Source: Microcella sp. (GTDB lineage: Bacteria > Actinomycetota > Actinomycetes > Actinomycetales > Microbacteriaceae). From it: DNA of 64,000 nt. Below, one piece after another: positions 43,029 through 51,963 of the stretch. Both the position numbers and the translations under genes were made by a program. The stretch's first letter is position 1. The number at the start of each line of letters is the position of its first letter. The stretch covers positions 1,860,001 to 1,924,000 of the forward strand of contig NZ_CP075524.1 in assembly GCF_025808395.1 (NCBI RefSeq), in the 5' to 3' direction. Below the pieces are notes generated by a model. It did no database searches. It was not told the origin of the DNA and worked only from the letters and a program-made list of their open reading frames with translations.

Positions 43029-46000
43029 CGTGCGCTCACCCCGCGCCACCGCACCGTGCGCAGCTGGAACGCCCGGAACGGCAACTCGATGCTCGACCCC
43101 GAACCGGCAGGCTCGCAGTCGAGCACGCGCTCGAGCAGGTCGGTCGACTCGATCGCCTCGGCCGTGCCGTCGAGCGAGAGCACCGTGTGCGCTCGCCCGC
43201 CGCGCGACTCGTAGAGCCGCACGATGAGGTCGCCCGAGCCGTCTTCGGCGAGCTTGACCGTCTCGATGACGACGGCGGGGTTGCTGCTCGAGACGATCGG
43301 CGCGATCGGCGCCGCGGCGCGCACGGCCCGCAGCGGTGTCGCGAGGTCGTAGCCGAGCTCGACGGCGTCGCCGATGGTCGCGCCGGGTGCGATGCGAAAG
43401 CGCAGCACGTGCTCGCCCTGATCGGTCTCGGGGTCAGGAAAGAGTGGAGCCCGCAACAGCGAGAACCGCACTGTCGTCGTCGTGCCGCCGTCTGCTCGGG
43501 TGTCGCGCGAGACGTCGTAGCCGTAGGTTGAGTCGTTGGCGATCGCCACTCCATAGCCCGGCTCGGCGAGGTGCACGAAGCGGTGCTGGCAGGCTTCGAA
43601 CCGCGCGGCATCCCAACTGGTGTTGGTGTGGGTGGGGCGAAACAGGTGCCCGAACTGCGTCTCGGCTGCGATGCGGTCGGCGTGCACGTCAAGCGGCATG
43701 GCGAGCTTGAGAATCTTCTCGCGCTCGCGCCAGTCGATGCGGTTCTCGATCTCGAGCGCGGTCGCCCCAGCGCGCAGCGTGAGGCGCTGCTCGATGATCG
43801 ACTCGCCGACCCGCCGCACCGTGATGACGGTCGCCTCGTGGTCGGTCGCCCGCACGCGCCGCTCGTCGACCTCGAGCAGTTCGGTGACGGTGCGCATGTA
43901 GTGCTGGTCGATGTCCCATGCATCCCACAGGTTGGGCAGGTCGGTGTGCAGGCGCAGCACGTTCGCGGGGCTGCCGGGCGCGACCGCCTCGCGACCGTCT
44001 GCGTGCGCGCGCAGCGAGGTCAGGTGACCGCGAGCATCCACCACCGCTCTGACGATGCCGTTGTCGAGCACCGTCGCGCCGTCGGCGGCGTCGGCCGCAG
44101 CGACGGCGGGATGCTCCGCCTCGCGCACGGCCGCCCCCAACGCCACGACTCCCTCACGCGCGAATGGCGAGGCGTTGACGACGAGCTCGTGGCCCTCACC
44201 CTCTGCGGGCGAGCTGGCGAGCGCCTGCAGCGCCTCGGCGATGATGCCCTCAAGTGTCTCGGTGACGGCCGCGTGCCGGTGCTCGGCCTCACGGTGCACC
44301 CAGGCGATGGCGGTGCCGGGCAAGATGTCGTGAAACTGCAGCAGCAGCACGGTGTGCCAGGCGCGTTCGAGTGCCTCGAGCGGGTATTCGTACCCTGCTC
44401 GCAGCGCCGCCGTCGCGGCCCACAGCTCGGCTTGCCGCAGCAGCGACTCGTTGCGGCGGTTGCCCTGCTTGGTGCGCAGTTGCGAGGTGAAGACGCCGCG
44501 GTGCAGTTCGAGATACATCTCGCCGCTCCACACCGGAGCATTCGGGTATTCGGCCTCGGCCGCCTCGAAGAAGTCGCGCGAGCTGCCCATCGTGACGCGC
44601 GGCGAGCCTTCGAGGTCTGCGGTGCGGTGCGCGGCGGCGATCATCTCGCGCGTCGGGCCGCCGCCGCCGTCGCCCCAGCCGAAGGGCACGAGCGACATCG
44701 TGGCGCGGCCCTTCTCTGAGAAGTTGCGCTCTGCGTGCGCAAGCTCCTTGCCCGAGAGCTCGCTGATGTAGGTGTCGACGGGCGGAAAGTGGGTGAAGAC
44801 GCGCGTGCCGTCGATGCCTTCCCACCAGAAGGTGTGGTGGGGCATGCGGTTGATCTGGTTCCACGAGATCTTCTGCGTCAGAAACCAGCGCGAGCCGGCC
44901 GCGGCGACGATCTGCGGCAGGGCGCCCGAATAGCCGAACGAGTCGGGCATCCACGCTTCTTCGCACTCGACGCCGAACTCGTCGATGAAGAACCGCTTGC
45001 CCGCGATGAACTGCCGCGCCATCGCTTCGCCGCCGGGCATGTTGGTGTCGCTCTCGACCCACATGCCGCCGACGGGCACGAATTGGCCGGCCGCGACCTT
45101 CTCCTTGATGCGCTCGAACACTCGCGGGTGGTGCTCTTTCATCCAGAGGTACTGCTGCGCGCTCGAGCACGAGAACACGAAGTCTGGGTGCTCGTCCATG
45201 AGGTCCATGACGTTCGTGAAGGTGCGGGCGCACTTGCGCACGGTCTCGCGCAGGGGCCACAGCCACGCCGAGTCGATGTGCGCGTGTCCGGTGGCGAGCA
45301 CGCGGTGTGCGCTTGCGTGGGCGGGGCGGGCGAGCACGTCGGCGAGGGCGTCGCGACCGGCGTGGGCTGTGGTCGGGATGCTCTGCGCATCGAGCACGTC
45401 GAGCATGTCTTCGAGCGCGCGCAGAATCTCGTGGCGGCGCGACGAGCCCTCGGGCAGCTCGGCCATGAGGCCGCGCAGGGTGAAGATGTCGCTCAGCAGC
45501 TCCCACACCGTGACGTCGAGCAGAGCCACCTCGAGCTGCTTGAGCTCGTAGAGCGGCTCGTCGGGCGCGGTCTCCCACGCCCCGTACGGCGTCGGGTCGA
45601 AGGTGTAGTCGCCCGCGACGTCGGGGTTCGCGGCGGCTTCGAGAACAACGTCGATCGCGGTCTCACCGGGCGCGACCGGTAACCACGAGTTCAACGGAGC
45701 GATCGACTTAATGAGCGTGCCGTCTGGCCGGTAGGCGAGACCTTCGGCTTGAAAGCCCGAGCGGCTGCGGTTGTAGCCGAAGTCGACGAGCACTTCGATG
45801 CGGGTGCCCTCGGGCGGCTGCGGCAACCACTCGGCCGGCACCTCGCCCGTGACGCGCAACCACACGGTCGACCACGCTCGGCCCCAGCGCCAGCCGAGCG
45901 GCACGGGCTCGAACTGCTGCTCGACGGCGGTCTCAAAGGGCACGGGCTCGCGCTCGACCTGCCACGCGGTCGCGGCGAGCGGGCGAGCATCCCGATACAG

Positions 46001-46069
46001 CGCCGGCTGCAGGTGATCGCGAACGAAACGATCGAGGCGGGCCTCGACGAGACGGTGGTCGTTGTGCAT
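43025..46069 (-). CDS. alpha-mannosidase, GH38 family
   Basis: A 1014-aa enzyme. The catalytic domain has ATGHAHIDSAWLWPLRET (zinc-binding His-x-Asp, near residue 260), the nucleophile in WMPDSFGYSGALPQI (near residue 375) and the later helical-bundle His. The long C-terminal beta domain matches GH38. It removes alpha-mannose residues. No signal peptide, so intracellular. Lies between GH36 and GH2 in one minus-strand operon. Confidence 0.95.
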   Translation of the reverse strand: MHNDHRLVEARLDRFVRDHLQPALYRDARPLAATAWQVEREPVPFETAVEQQFEPVPLGWRWGRAWSTVWLRVTGEVPAEWLPQPPEGTRIEVLVDFGYNRSRSGFQAEGLAYRPDGTLIKSIAPLNSWLPVAPGETAIDVVLEAAANPDVAGDYTFDPTPYGAWETAPDEPLYELKQLEVALLDVTVWELLSDIFTLRGLMAELPEGSSRRHEILRALEDMLDVLDAQSIPTTAHAGRDALADVLARPAHASAHRVLATGHAHIDSAWLWPLRETVRKCARTFTNVMDLMDEHPDFVFSCSSAQQYLWMKEHHPRVFERIKEKVAAGQFVPVGGMWVESDTNMPGGEAMARQFIAGKRFFIDEFGVECEEAWMPDSFGYSGALPQIVAAAGSRWFLTQKISWNQINRMPHHTFWWEGIDGTRVFTHFPPVDTYISELSGKELAHAERNFSEKGRATMSLVPFGWGDGGGGPTREMIAAAHRTADLEGSPRVTMGSSRDFFEAAEAEYPNAPVWSGEMYLELHRGVFTSQLRTKQGNRRNESLLRQAELWAATAALRAGYEYPLEALERAWHTVLLLQFHDILPGTAIAWVHREAEHRHAAVTETLEGIIAEALQALASSPAEGEGHELVVNASPFAREGVVALGAAVREAEHPAVAAADAADGATVLDNGIVRAVVDARGHLTSLRAHADGREAVAPGSPANVLRLHTDLPNLWDAWDIDQHYMRTVTELLEVDERRVRATDHEATVITVRRVGESIIEQRLTLRAGATALEIENRIDWREREKILKLAMPLDVHADRIAAETQFGHLFRPTHTNTSWDAARFEACQHRFVHLAEPGYGVAIANDSTYGYDVSRDTRADGGTTTTVRFSLLRAPLFPDPETDQGEHVLRFRIAPGATIGDAVELGYDLATPLRAVRAAAPIAPIVSSSNPAVVIETVKLAEDGSGDLIVRLYESRGGRAHTVLSLDGTAEAIESTDLLERVLDCEPAGSGSSIELPFRAFQLRTVRWRGVSAR

Positions 46070-46106
46070 GAGTGCTTTCTGCGTCAGACGCGGTCAGGTG
46101 GTGCGG

Positions 46107-48170
46107 TCAGAGTGCTGGCGAGACCTTCAGCAACCACGACGTGATCGCGTCGTCGCCGAGCAGGGCCAGGCCGATGTCGAGCAGTTCGGCGCCCGACGAG
46201 TTCCATGCGTCACCGGTGGCGAGGTTCGACACCGTGTAGGTGGCGTCGGGGTCGAGCCCGCGCACGTGCGCCACGCTCGGCCGCGCTCCGCCCGGCAGCA
46301 CGAACGCGCCCACGATCACGCGGCCGTCGGGGTGCGACAACTGCATGATCGGTGCGCGCTCGCCGAAGCCGCCGCGCTCTGGCGTGGGGGTGAGCGGTTG
46401 CAGCACGCCGTCGCGCACGAGCGGCGCGAGCTCGCGCTGAAAGAGGTCGACGTGCACCCGCAGCCGCTCGAGCAGTTCGGGTCGCAGCTCGGGCAGCCGC
46501 AGGCTCACGCCGAAGCGGTGCAGCATAGCCGCCCGCAGTGTGGTGTCGAACTCGTCGGGCGTGAGGGTCGCCCAGTCGAGATACGAGGGTTCGAAGTCGC
46601 CGCGCCATTGCGACCACGACCAGTGCAGAATGCCGATCGGCGGCAGCAGGTTGCGCACGCCCCACAGCACTTCGAGGTGGTGCTCGGTGAAGTCGGGGTC
46701 GCTCAAGAAGAAGCCGTGCACGTGCCGCGCGAGCCCCAGGTCGATGCGCAGCCCGCCCGACGAGCACGATTCGAGCATGATCTCGGGGTGCCGCGCGCGC
46801 ACCTCGTCGAGCACCGAATAGAGGCCCTCGTAGTGCCGCAGCAGCCCGTCGCCCGCGCCGTGCCCATGGTCGGTGCGCGTGCAGCCTGCGTCGGGGTCGA
46901 TGTTGAAGTCGAGCTTGATCCAGCGCGCGCCGGTGGTCGTGATGAGCGTGCTCATCGATTCGAGCACGTGCTCGCGACCGGCGGGCGAGCCCATGCAGAC
47001 GTAGCCGAGAAATGTGGGGTCGTCATCGTCGAGCGATTCGGTCTGCACGCGATACGACGGGTCGGGTCGTCGCCCTTCGACGGTGTGCGCCATCGCTTCG
47101 GGCTTCGCGGCGCGCAGCAGCGAGTGCGAGCCGACCGCTTCGGCTTCGATCCACATGCCGGGCAGCACCCCGGCGTCGCGGATGCTTTGCCCGAGGGCCG
47201 CGAGCCCCGACGGAAACCTCGCCGTGTTGACGCTCGACCAGTCGCCGCGCTGCTCGCTCCACACGCTCGTCGGGTCGGCCGTGCCGAACCACCCGGCGTC
47301 GACGGTGGCGATCTCGATGCCGAGGTCGGCGGCAACCCGCGCGTTCTCGGCGATGACGCCTTCGTCGACCTCTTGGTCTTCGTATGGCCACCAGTGGTTC
47401 CACTCGACGGGCACGCTGTCGGTGAACTCGGTGCGGGGCAGCCAGTCGGCGGCGACGGCGCGCTGCAGAGCAACGGCGGCCGCATCCAGATCGGTGGCGA
47501 CGGTCAGCACCACGCTCGGTGCTGTCACCGATTCGCCCGGGGCGAGCTCGACGGCGAACTGCCACGGCGAGATGCCGGCCGAGACGAAGCCGCCCGCCAT
47601 CGCGTGAATGTGCCAGTTGCCGCTGTAGGCGGGCGCAATGGTGATCGCGGCGGGGGGCTCGCCCGCGCCGGGGCCCGTGCCAGTGCCGCCGCGTTCGAGC
47701 CCCAGCCACGGAATCATGCCGTGCGAACTGCGCCCCGCCCGGCTCTCGAGCACGAGATGGTGGCCGGCGTGCCCGGCGATGGGCCGAAACTCGTCGCCCC
47801 AGGCGCTGCGATACGAGTGGGTGCGCCAGGCTGATCCGGCATCGAGCACGAGAGGGTCCATGCGCGTGATGGTGACGGGATGCTCGCCGTCGTTGCGCAG
47901 CACCATCGCGCACTCCCACACGGGTTGGTCGGCCACTCGGCGAGCGCTCCACGCGGCGTGCACGCTCGCGCCGTCGGCCAGGCCGTCGAGCGCGCCCTCG
48001 ATTGTCAGCAGGTCGGCGTCGCCGCTCACGACGGGGGTGGCCCACGCGTGCGACACACGGCGGTCGACCTCGACGACGAGGGGTGCGCAGTCGCTCAGAA
48101 TGGTGTCGGCGAGAACAACAGAGACTCGGCCGCCCGAGTCGGGGCGGGTGCGCAGCAGTGCGTCGGTCAT
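46107..48170 (-). CDS. alpha-galactosidase-like, GH36 family
   Basis: A 687-aa GH36-type enzyme. Start ATG 48170 has GAGGA about 9 nt upstream; the in-frame extension upstream to 49283 is the antisense of the Gfo/Idh gene and is rejected. After a beta-supersandwich N-domain, the barrel has WNHWWPYEDQEVDE (near residue 270), ATVDAGWFG, the nucleophile Asp in WIKLDFN (near residue 425) and the acid/base Asp in FFLSDPDFTEHH (near 490). Likely an alpha-galactosidase or alpha-N-acetylgalactosaminidase. First gene of the glycosidase operon, divergent from the Gfo/Idh gene. Confidence 0.9.
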   Translation of the reverse strand: MTDALLRTRPDSGGRVSVVLADTILSDCAPLVVEVDRRVSHAWATPVVSGDADLLTIEGALDGLADGASVHAAWSARRVADQPVWECAMVLRNDGEHPVTITRMDPLVLDAGSAWRTHSYRSAWGDEFRPIAGHAGHHLVLESRAGRSSHGMIPWLGLERGGTGTGPGAGEPPAAITIAPAYSGNWHIHAMAGGFVSAGISPWQFAVELAPGESVTAPSVVLTVATDLDAAAVALQRAVAADWLPRTEFTDSVPVEWNHWWPYEDQEVDEGVIAENARVAADLGIEIATVDAGWFGTADPTSVWSEQRGDWSSVNTARFPSGLAALGQSIRDAGVLPGMWIEAEAVGSHSLLRAAKPEAMAHTVEGRRPDPSYRVQTESLDDDDPTFLGYVCMGSPAGREHVLESMSTLITTTGARWIKLDFNIDPDAGCTRTDHGHGAGDGLLRHYEGLYSVLDEVRARHPEIMLESCSSGGLRIDLGLARHVHGFFLSDPDFTEHHLEVLWGVRNLLPPIGILHWSWSQWRGDFEPSYLDWATLTPDEFDTTLRAAMLHRFGVSLRLPELRPELLERLRVHVDLFQRELAPLVRDGVLQPLTPTPERGGFGERAPIMQLSHPDGRVIVGAFVLPGGARPSVAHVRGLDPDATYTVSNLATGDAWNSSGAELLDIGLALLGDDAITSWLLKVSPAL

Positions 48171-48197
48171 GCAGAGGTCCTCACCTGTAGGCTTTAC

Positions 48198-48209
48198 ATC
48201 ATACCTAAT
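48198..48209. promoter_or_regulatory. candidate GntR operator between GH36 and Gfo/Idh genes
   Basis: The 10-mer ATCATACCTA at 48198-48207 is shared exactly with 53554-53563 in the other divergent promoter of the island. The context (TTACATCATACCTAAT) resembles the inverted pair near the importer promoter. Placement between divergent operons suggests the local GntR protein controls both. Confidence 0.45.
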
Positions 48210-48248
48210 GGGCTCGCGCCCACCACACCCTATGCGAAGGATTCGCCG

Positions 48249-49352
48249 GTGACCACCACTGATCGCCCCTCGGTCGGCCCCCTCCGGGTCGGCGTCGTCG
48301 GCCTCGGCTATGCCGGCACGACCCACCTCACCTCGTTCGGGCAGATTCCCGGCGTCGAGGTCATCGCGCTCGCCGGTAAAGAGCCTGACCGGCTCGCCGC
48401 CCTCGGCGAGATGTATGAGCTGCCTCACTTGTTCGACGACTGGCAGGCGCTCGTCGCGATGCCCGAACTCGACATCGTCAGCATCGCCACCCCGAATGCG
48501 CTGCACCACCCGATCGCGGTGGCCGCGCTCGCGGCGGGCAAGCACGTGTTCTGCGAGAAGCCGCTGGCGCTCGACACCGCGCAGGCCATCGAGATGGTGC
48601 AGGCGGCGAAAGACCACGATCGCGTGCTCGAGGTGGCCTTCAATCACCGCCGCCGGGCCGACGTGCAGTTCGCCCGCCGCTACCTCGAGACCGAGGGCAT
48701 CGGTCGCATCTACCACGCACGTGCGTCGTGGAAGCGGCGCTCGGGCATTCCGGGATTGCGCTCGTGGTTCACGAACAAGGCCATGGCGGGCGGCGGCGCG
48801 CTCATCGACCTCGGGCCGCACGTGCTCGACTCGCTGCTGTTCTTGCTCGGCGAGCCTCGCGTGGTCGCCGTCAGCGCTGTCACGCACGGCGAACTCGGCC
48901 GGGCCGGTTACGGCGCGATGAACCGGCAAGAGCAGATGGCGAGCGACACGGGTGACTTCGAGGTCGACGACCTCGCGAGCGCGCTCTTTCGACTCGACGA
49001 CGGCTCGAGCGTCGCATTCGAGATCAGCTGGGCAGGCCACACGGTCGACGACGAAGACATCTCGATCGAGCTGCTGGGGGTCGACGGTGGGCTGCGTCTG
49101 TTCGTGCCGCGCTATGCGAGCGACGACACCCTGCGCATGTATCGCGACATCGACGGCGTCGCCGTCACCCTCACGCCCGAGGTGCACGTGCCGGGCGGCG
49201 AGCACCCGCTCGTCATCGCCGAGTTCGTCGAGGCCGTGCGCAGCGGCGACTGGAATGCGCACCGCGGCGACTTCGCGCTGCACCGCACCGCCGTGCTCGA
49301 CGCGTGCTACCGATCGGCGGCCGAAGGCAGAGAGGTCAGACTCGACTCATGA
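48249..49352 (+). CDS. Gfo/Idh/MocA-family oxidoreductase
   Basis: A 367-aa NAD(P)-dependent oxidoreductase. Start GTG 48249 has GAAGGA upstream. The Rossmann motif is GVVGLGYAGTTH (residues 14-25); IVSIATPNALHHPIA and FCEKPLALD carry the conserved EKP motif (near residue 100); GGGALIDLGPHVLD contains the catalytic-region Asp/His pair (near 182-190). Enzymes of this family oxidise or epimerise sugars and inositols, including 3-keto sugar chemistry. Overlaps the ThuA-like gene by 4 bp, a frequent pairing. Confidence 0.92.
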   Translation: MTTTDRPSVGPLRVGVVGLGYAGTTHLTSFGQIPGVEVIALAGKEPDRLAALGEMYELPHLFDDWQALVAMPELDIVSIATPNALHHPIAVAALAAGKHVFCEKPLALDTAQAIEMVQAAKDHDRVLEVAFNHRRRADVQFARRYLETEGIGRIYHARASWKRRSGIPGLRSWFTNKAMAGGGALIDLGPHVLDSLLFLLGEPRVVAVSAVTHGELGRAGYGAMNRQEQMASDTGDFEVDDLASALFRLDDGSSVAFEISWAGHTVDDEDISIELLGVDGGLRLFVPRYASDDTLRMYRDIDGVAVTLTPEVHVPGGEHPLVIAEFVEAVRSGDWNAHRGDFALHRTAVLDACYRSAAEGREVRLDS

Positions 49353-50095
49353 CAAGCCCACTGCGCGTGACGGTCTGGAACGAGAACCGTCACGAGAACT
49401 ACCCAGACTCGCTCACCGCGCGCTTGTATCCGACCGGGATGCACGGCGCGATCGCTGACGGGCTCACCTCGTTGCTCGGCTCAGCAGTCGAGGTGCGCAC
49501 TGCCACGCTCGACGAGCCCGAGCACGGCTTGCCACAGTCGGTCGTCGACGCGACCGACGTTCTGCTGTGGTGGGGCCATGAGGCGCACCCCGAGGTCGAC
49601 GACGCGATCGTCGACCGGGTGTATGACGCGGTGCTCGGCGGTATGGGCATCATCGTGCTGCACTCGGGCCACTACTCGAAGATCTTCAAGAAGCTCATGG
49701 GCACCTCGTGCTCACTGCGCTGGCGCAACGACGGCGACCGCGAAGTGGTCTGGACGGTCGACCCCACTCACCCCATCGCCGCCGGAGTGCCCGACCCGCT
49801 CGTCATCGAAGCTCAAGAGATGTATGGCGAGTTCTTCGATATTCCCACCCCCGACGAGCTCATCTTCATCTCGTCGTTCTCGGGTGGCGAAGTCTTTCGC
49901 TCGGGCGCGACGTGGACTCGAGGGCACGGGCGAGTGTTCTACTTCTCGCCCGGAGACCAGGAGTACCCCGTGTATCACCACCCGAGCATCCACCGTGTGC
50001 TCGCCAACGGCGTGCAGTGGGCCGCCCCCACTCGCCGTGGCCCCGCCCTCGACGCGACCTTCCACGAGCGAGGCTGGTTCGACGACGCACGCTGA
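49349..50095 (+). CDS. ThuA-like domain protein (trehalose utilisation)
   Basis: A 248-aa class I glutamine amidotransferase-like fold protein of the ThuA family. ATDVLLWWGHEAHPEV (near residue 68) and GIIVLHSGHYSKIFKKLMG (near 100) are family signatures, and GRVFYFSPGDQEYPVYHHP (near 200) ends the core. ThuA participates in 3-keto disaccharide metabolism; with the Gfo/Idh oxidoreductase it suggests an oxidative route for a hexose or disaccharide. Cytoplasmic. Confidence 0.9.
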   Translation: MTSPLRVTVWNENRHENYPDSLTARLYPTGMHGAIADGLTSLLGSAVEVRTATLDEPEHGLPQSVVDATDVLLWWGHEAHPEVDDAIVDRVYDAVLGGMGIIVLHSGHYSKIFKKLMGTSCSLRWRNDGDREVVWTVDPTHPIAAGVPDPLVIEAQEMYGEFFDIPTPDELIFISSFSGGEVFRSGATWTRGHGRVFYFSPGDQEYPVYHHPSIHRVLANGVQWAAPTRRGPALDATFHERGWFDDAR

Positions 50096-50155
50096 TCGCC
50101 GAACCTCGCGAGGCCGGGTGCTCGGGCAACCCGACCCCGCGAGAGCGCATGCGTC

Positions 50156-51007
50156 TTAGCGGCTGACGCCGACCTGCAGGCCCTGCATGACGTACTTCGA
50201 CGCGAAGAGCAGCAGCAGCAGGGGCACAGAAGCGGTGATGAACAAGCCCGCCGACACCAAAGGCTGATCGGTCAAGAACCGCGTTCCGATGCTGGCGAGC
50301 GTTGGTGTGAGTAGCTTCATCGACTGTTCTGGAATGAGGATGAGTGCCCAGAGCAGCTCGTTCCAGACGCCCAAGAACTGCAACACCGCGAGGGTCGCGA
50401 TTCCGCTGGAACCCATGGGCAGGATGATCGACCACAGCGTGCGGAAGAACCCTGCACCGTCGATGCGCGCCGCCTCGATGACCTCGACGGGAATGCCTCG
50501 AAACGAGAGAGAGAGGAAGAACACCGCGAAGGGTAGAGCGCTCGATACGTAGACGAGGATGAGCCCCCAGTAATTGCCGACGAGGCCCAAGCGGGCCAGC
50601 ATCACGTAGGTCGGAATGATGAGCACCGCGCCCGGAATCAGCATGAGAGACACGAATATGGCCGTGGCGTACTTGGCCCCTGGCACCGGGTACTTCGCGA
50701 GCCCGTAGCCCGCAAGGGTCGCCAGAACGAGAACGAGCACGATCGTGACGACCGCCACATACAGGCTGTTCAAGAACGCTTGACCGACGCCGTACACCTC
50801 GATCAGGCGGGCGTAGTTGTCGAACGTCCACTCGCCCGGCAAGCCGAAGGGGTCACGCAGGTAGTCAACGTTGGGTCGAGCCGAGGTGATGATGACGAAG
50901 TAGAGCGGGTACACGATCGACGTCGCGATGAGCGCCAGAATGATGAAGACCGGCCCGTTCGCGCGCCCTGACGTGAGGCGCTTGCTGATGATCGTTTCTT
51001 CAGCCAT
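50156..51007 (-). CDS. carbohydrate ABC transporter permease (CUT1, MalG type)
   Basis: A 283-aa permease with six helices. The EAA loop reads EVIEAARIDGAGFFRTLWSI (near residue 187), with the usual G and the following ILPM. It follows the other permease with a 2-bp gap. No ATPase gene is in the cluster, as is common where a shared MsmK-type ATPase serves CUT1 systems. Converges on the ThuA gene. Confidence 0.95.
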   Translation of the reverse strand: MAEETIISKRLTSGRANGPVFIILALIATSIVYPLYFVIITSARPNVDYLRDPFGLPGEWTFDNYARLIEVYGVGQAFLNSLYVAVVTIVLVLVLATLAGYGLAKYPVPGAKYATAIFVSLMLIPGAVLIIPTYVMLARLGLVGNYWGLILVYVSSALPFAVFFLSLSFRGIPVEVIEAARIDGAGFFRTLWSIILPMGSSGIATLAVLQFLGVWNELLWALILIPEQSMKLLTPTLASIGTRFLTDQPLVSAGLFITASVPLLLLLFASKYVMQGLQVGVSR

Positions 51008-51009
51008 GG

Positions 51010-51963
51010 TCAGTCCTCCTCTTGCAACTTGAACACCTTGTTCTGCAGCAGGGTCAAGATGCCGATGAACAGGAACAGCATCACGGCGAGCGCCGCCCCC
51101 GACCCGAGATTCGAGCTCGAGAAGGCCCTCAAGTACACGAGGTAATCAATGGTGGTGGTGTCATAGCCCGGCCCACCGGCGGTCATGACGAACACGAAGC
51201 CGAAGAGACCCGTGAACGTGTAGATCACGTTGATGATGAAGACGAAGCCCAGCACGCGGCGGATGTTCGGCAGGGTGATGTACCAGAGCCTCTTCCACCA
51301 GCCGGCGCCGTCGATGGCAGCAGCTTCGAACACGGCGGGGTTGATCGCGGTGAGGCCGGCGAACAAGAGCAGCGACATGTAGCCAAAGCCAGACCACACG
51401 AGGGCGAGAATGATGATCGCGATCGCCAGATTGCCGTCGGTGAAGAACTCTACCGGTGCTATGCCGAAGAGGCCGAGGGCCTGGTTCACGCCGCCGTAGT
51501 AGCCGAAGGCGTTGCGGAACATGATGCCGATGACGGCGATCGAGAGCACGTTCGGCAAGAAGAAGATGATGCGGAAGAACTTCCAGCCGCGAACCCGCTC
51601 GAAGAGCAGCACCGAGACCACTACGGCGACGAAGATGACCAGAGGGATGGCGATGAGGTACTTGAGGTTGTTGACGAAGACCTGTTGCACGATCGGGTCG
51701 TTGACCATGGCGATGTAGTTCTCGAGCCACCGCCACTCGAAGGTCAGGCCGTTCGTGCGCGTGAACGAGATGAAGAAGGCGAAAGCGATCGGATACGCCG
51801 AAAAGGTGATGACGAGCAGCAGCGCGGGGAGCACTGCAAGCAGACCGATCAGCCGGTCCTTCTTGCGCATCGCACCGGGCCGACGGGTGTTCGCAGACGG
51901 GTCCCCGCCCGTGGGTGCCGCCGAGGCGACACCCACGCGCGAGGACAAAGACGCAGAGGTCAC
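51010..51963 (-). CDS. carbohydrate ABC transporter permease (CUT1, MalF type)
   Basis: A 317-aa permease. The N-terminal cytoplasmic tail (1-35) precedes LIGLLAVLPALLLVITFSAY, and the EAA loop is AVFEAAAIDGAGWWKRLWYI (near residue 225). Start overlaps the binding-protein stop by 4 bp. Forms the membrane channel with the MalG-type partner. Confidence 0.95.
   Translation of the reverse strand: MTSASLSSRVGVASAAPTGGDPSANTRRPGAMRKKDRLIGLLAVLPALLLVITFSAYPIAFAFFISFTRTNGLTFEWRWLENYIAMVNDPIVQQVFVNNLKYLIAIPLVIFVAVVVSVLLFERVRGWKFFRIIFFLPNVLSIAVIGIMFRNAFGYYGGVNQALGLFGIAPVEFFTDGNLAIAIIILALVWSGFGYMSLLLFAGLTAINPAVFEAAAIDGAGWWKRLWYITLPNIRRVLGFVFIINVIYTFTGLFGFVFVMTAGGPGYDTTTIDYLVYLRAFSSSNLGSGAALAVMLFLFIGILTLLQNKVFKLQEED

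Noticed and set aside
40863..43214. 783-aa plus-strand ORF opposite the GH2 gene
   Set aside because: It is antisense to a confident GH2 gene and has Arg/His/Val-rich composition typical of reverse-complement shadows in high-GC DNA. The same applies to long ORFs at 14662-15939, 38309-40078 and 46062-47834.
46107..49283. 1058-aa GH36 protein with a long N-terminal extension
   Set aside because: The extension is antisense to the Gfo/Idh gene and crosses the divergent promoter; ATG 48170 has a Shine-Dalgarno sequence and begins the GH36 domain properly.
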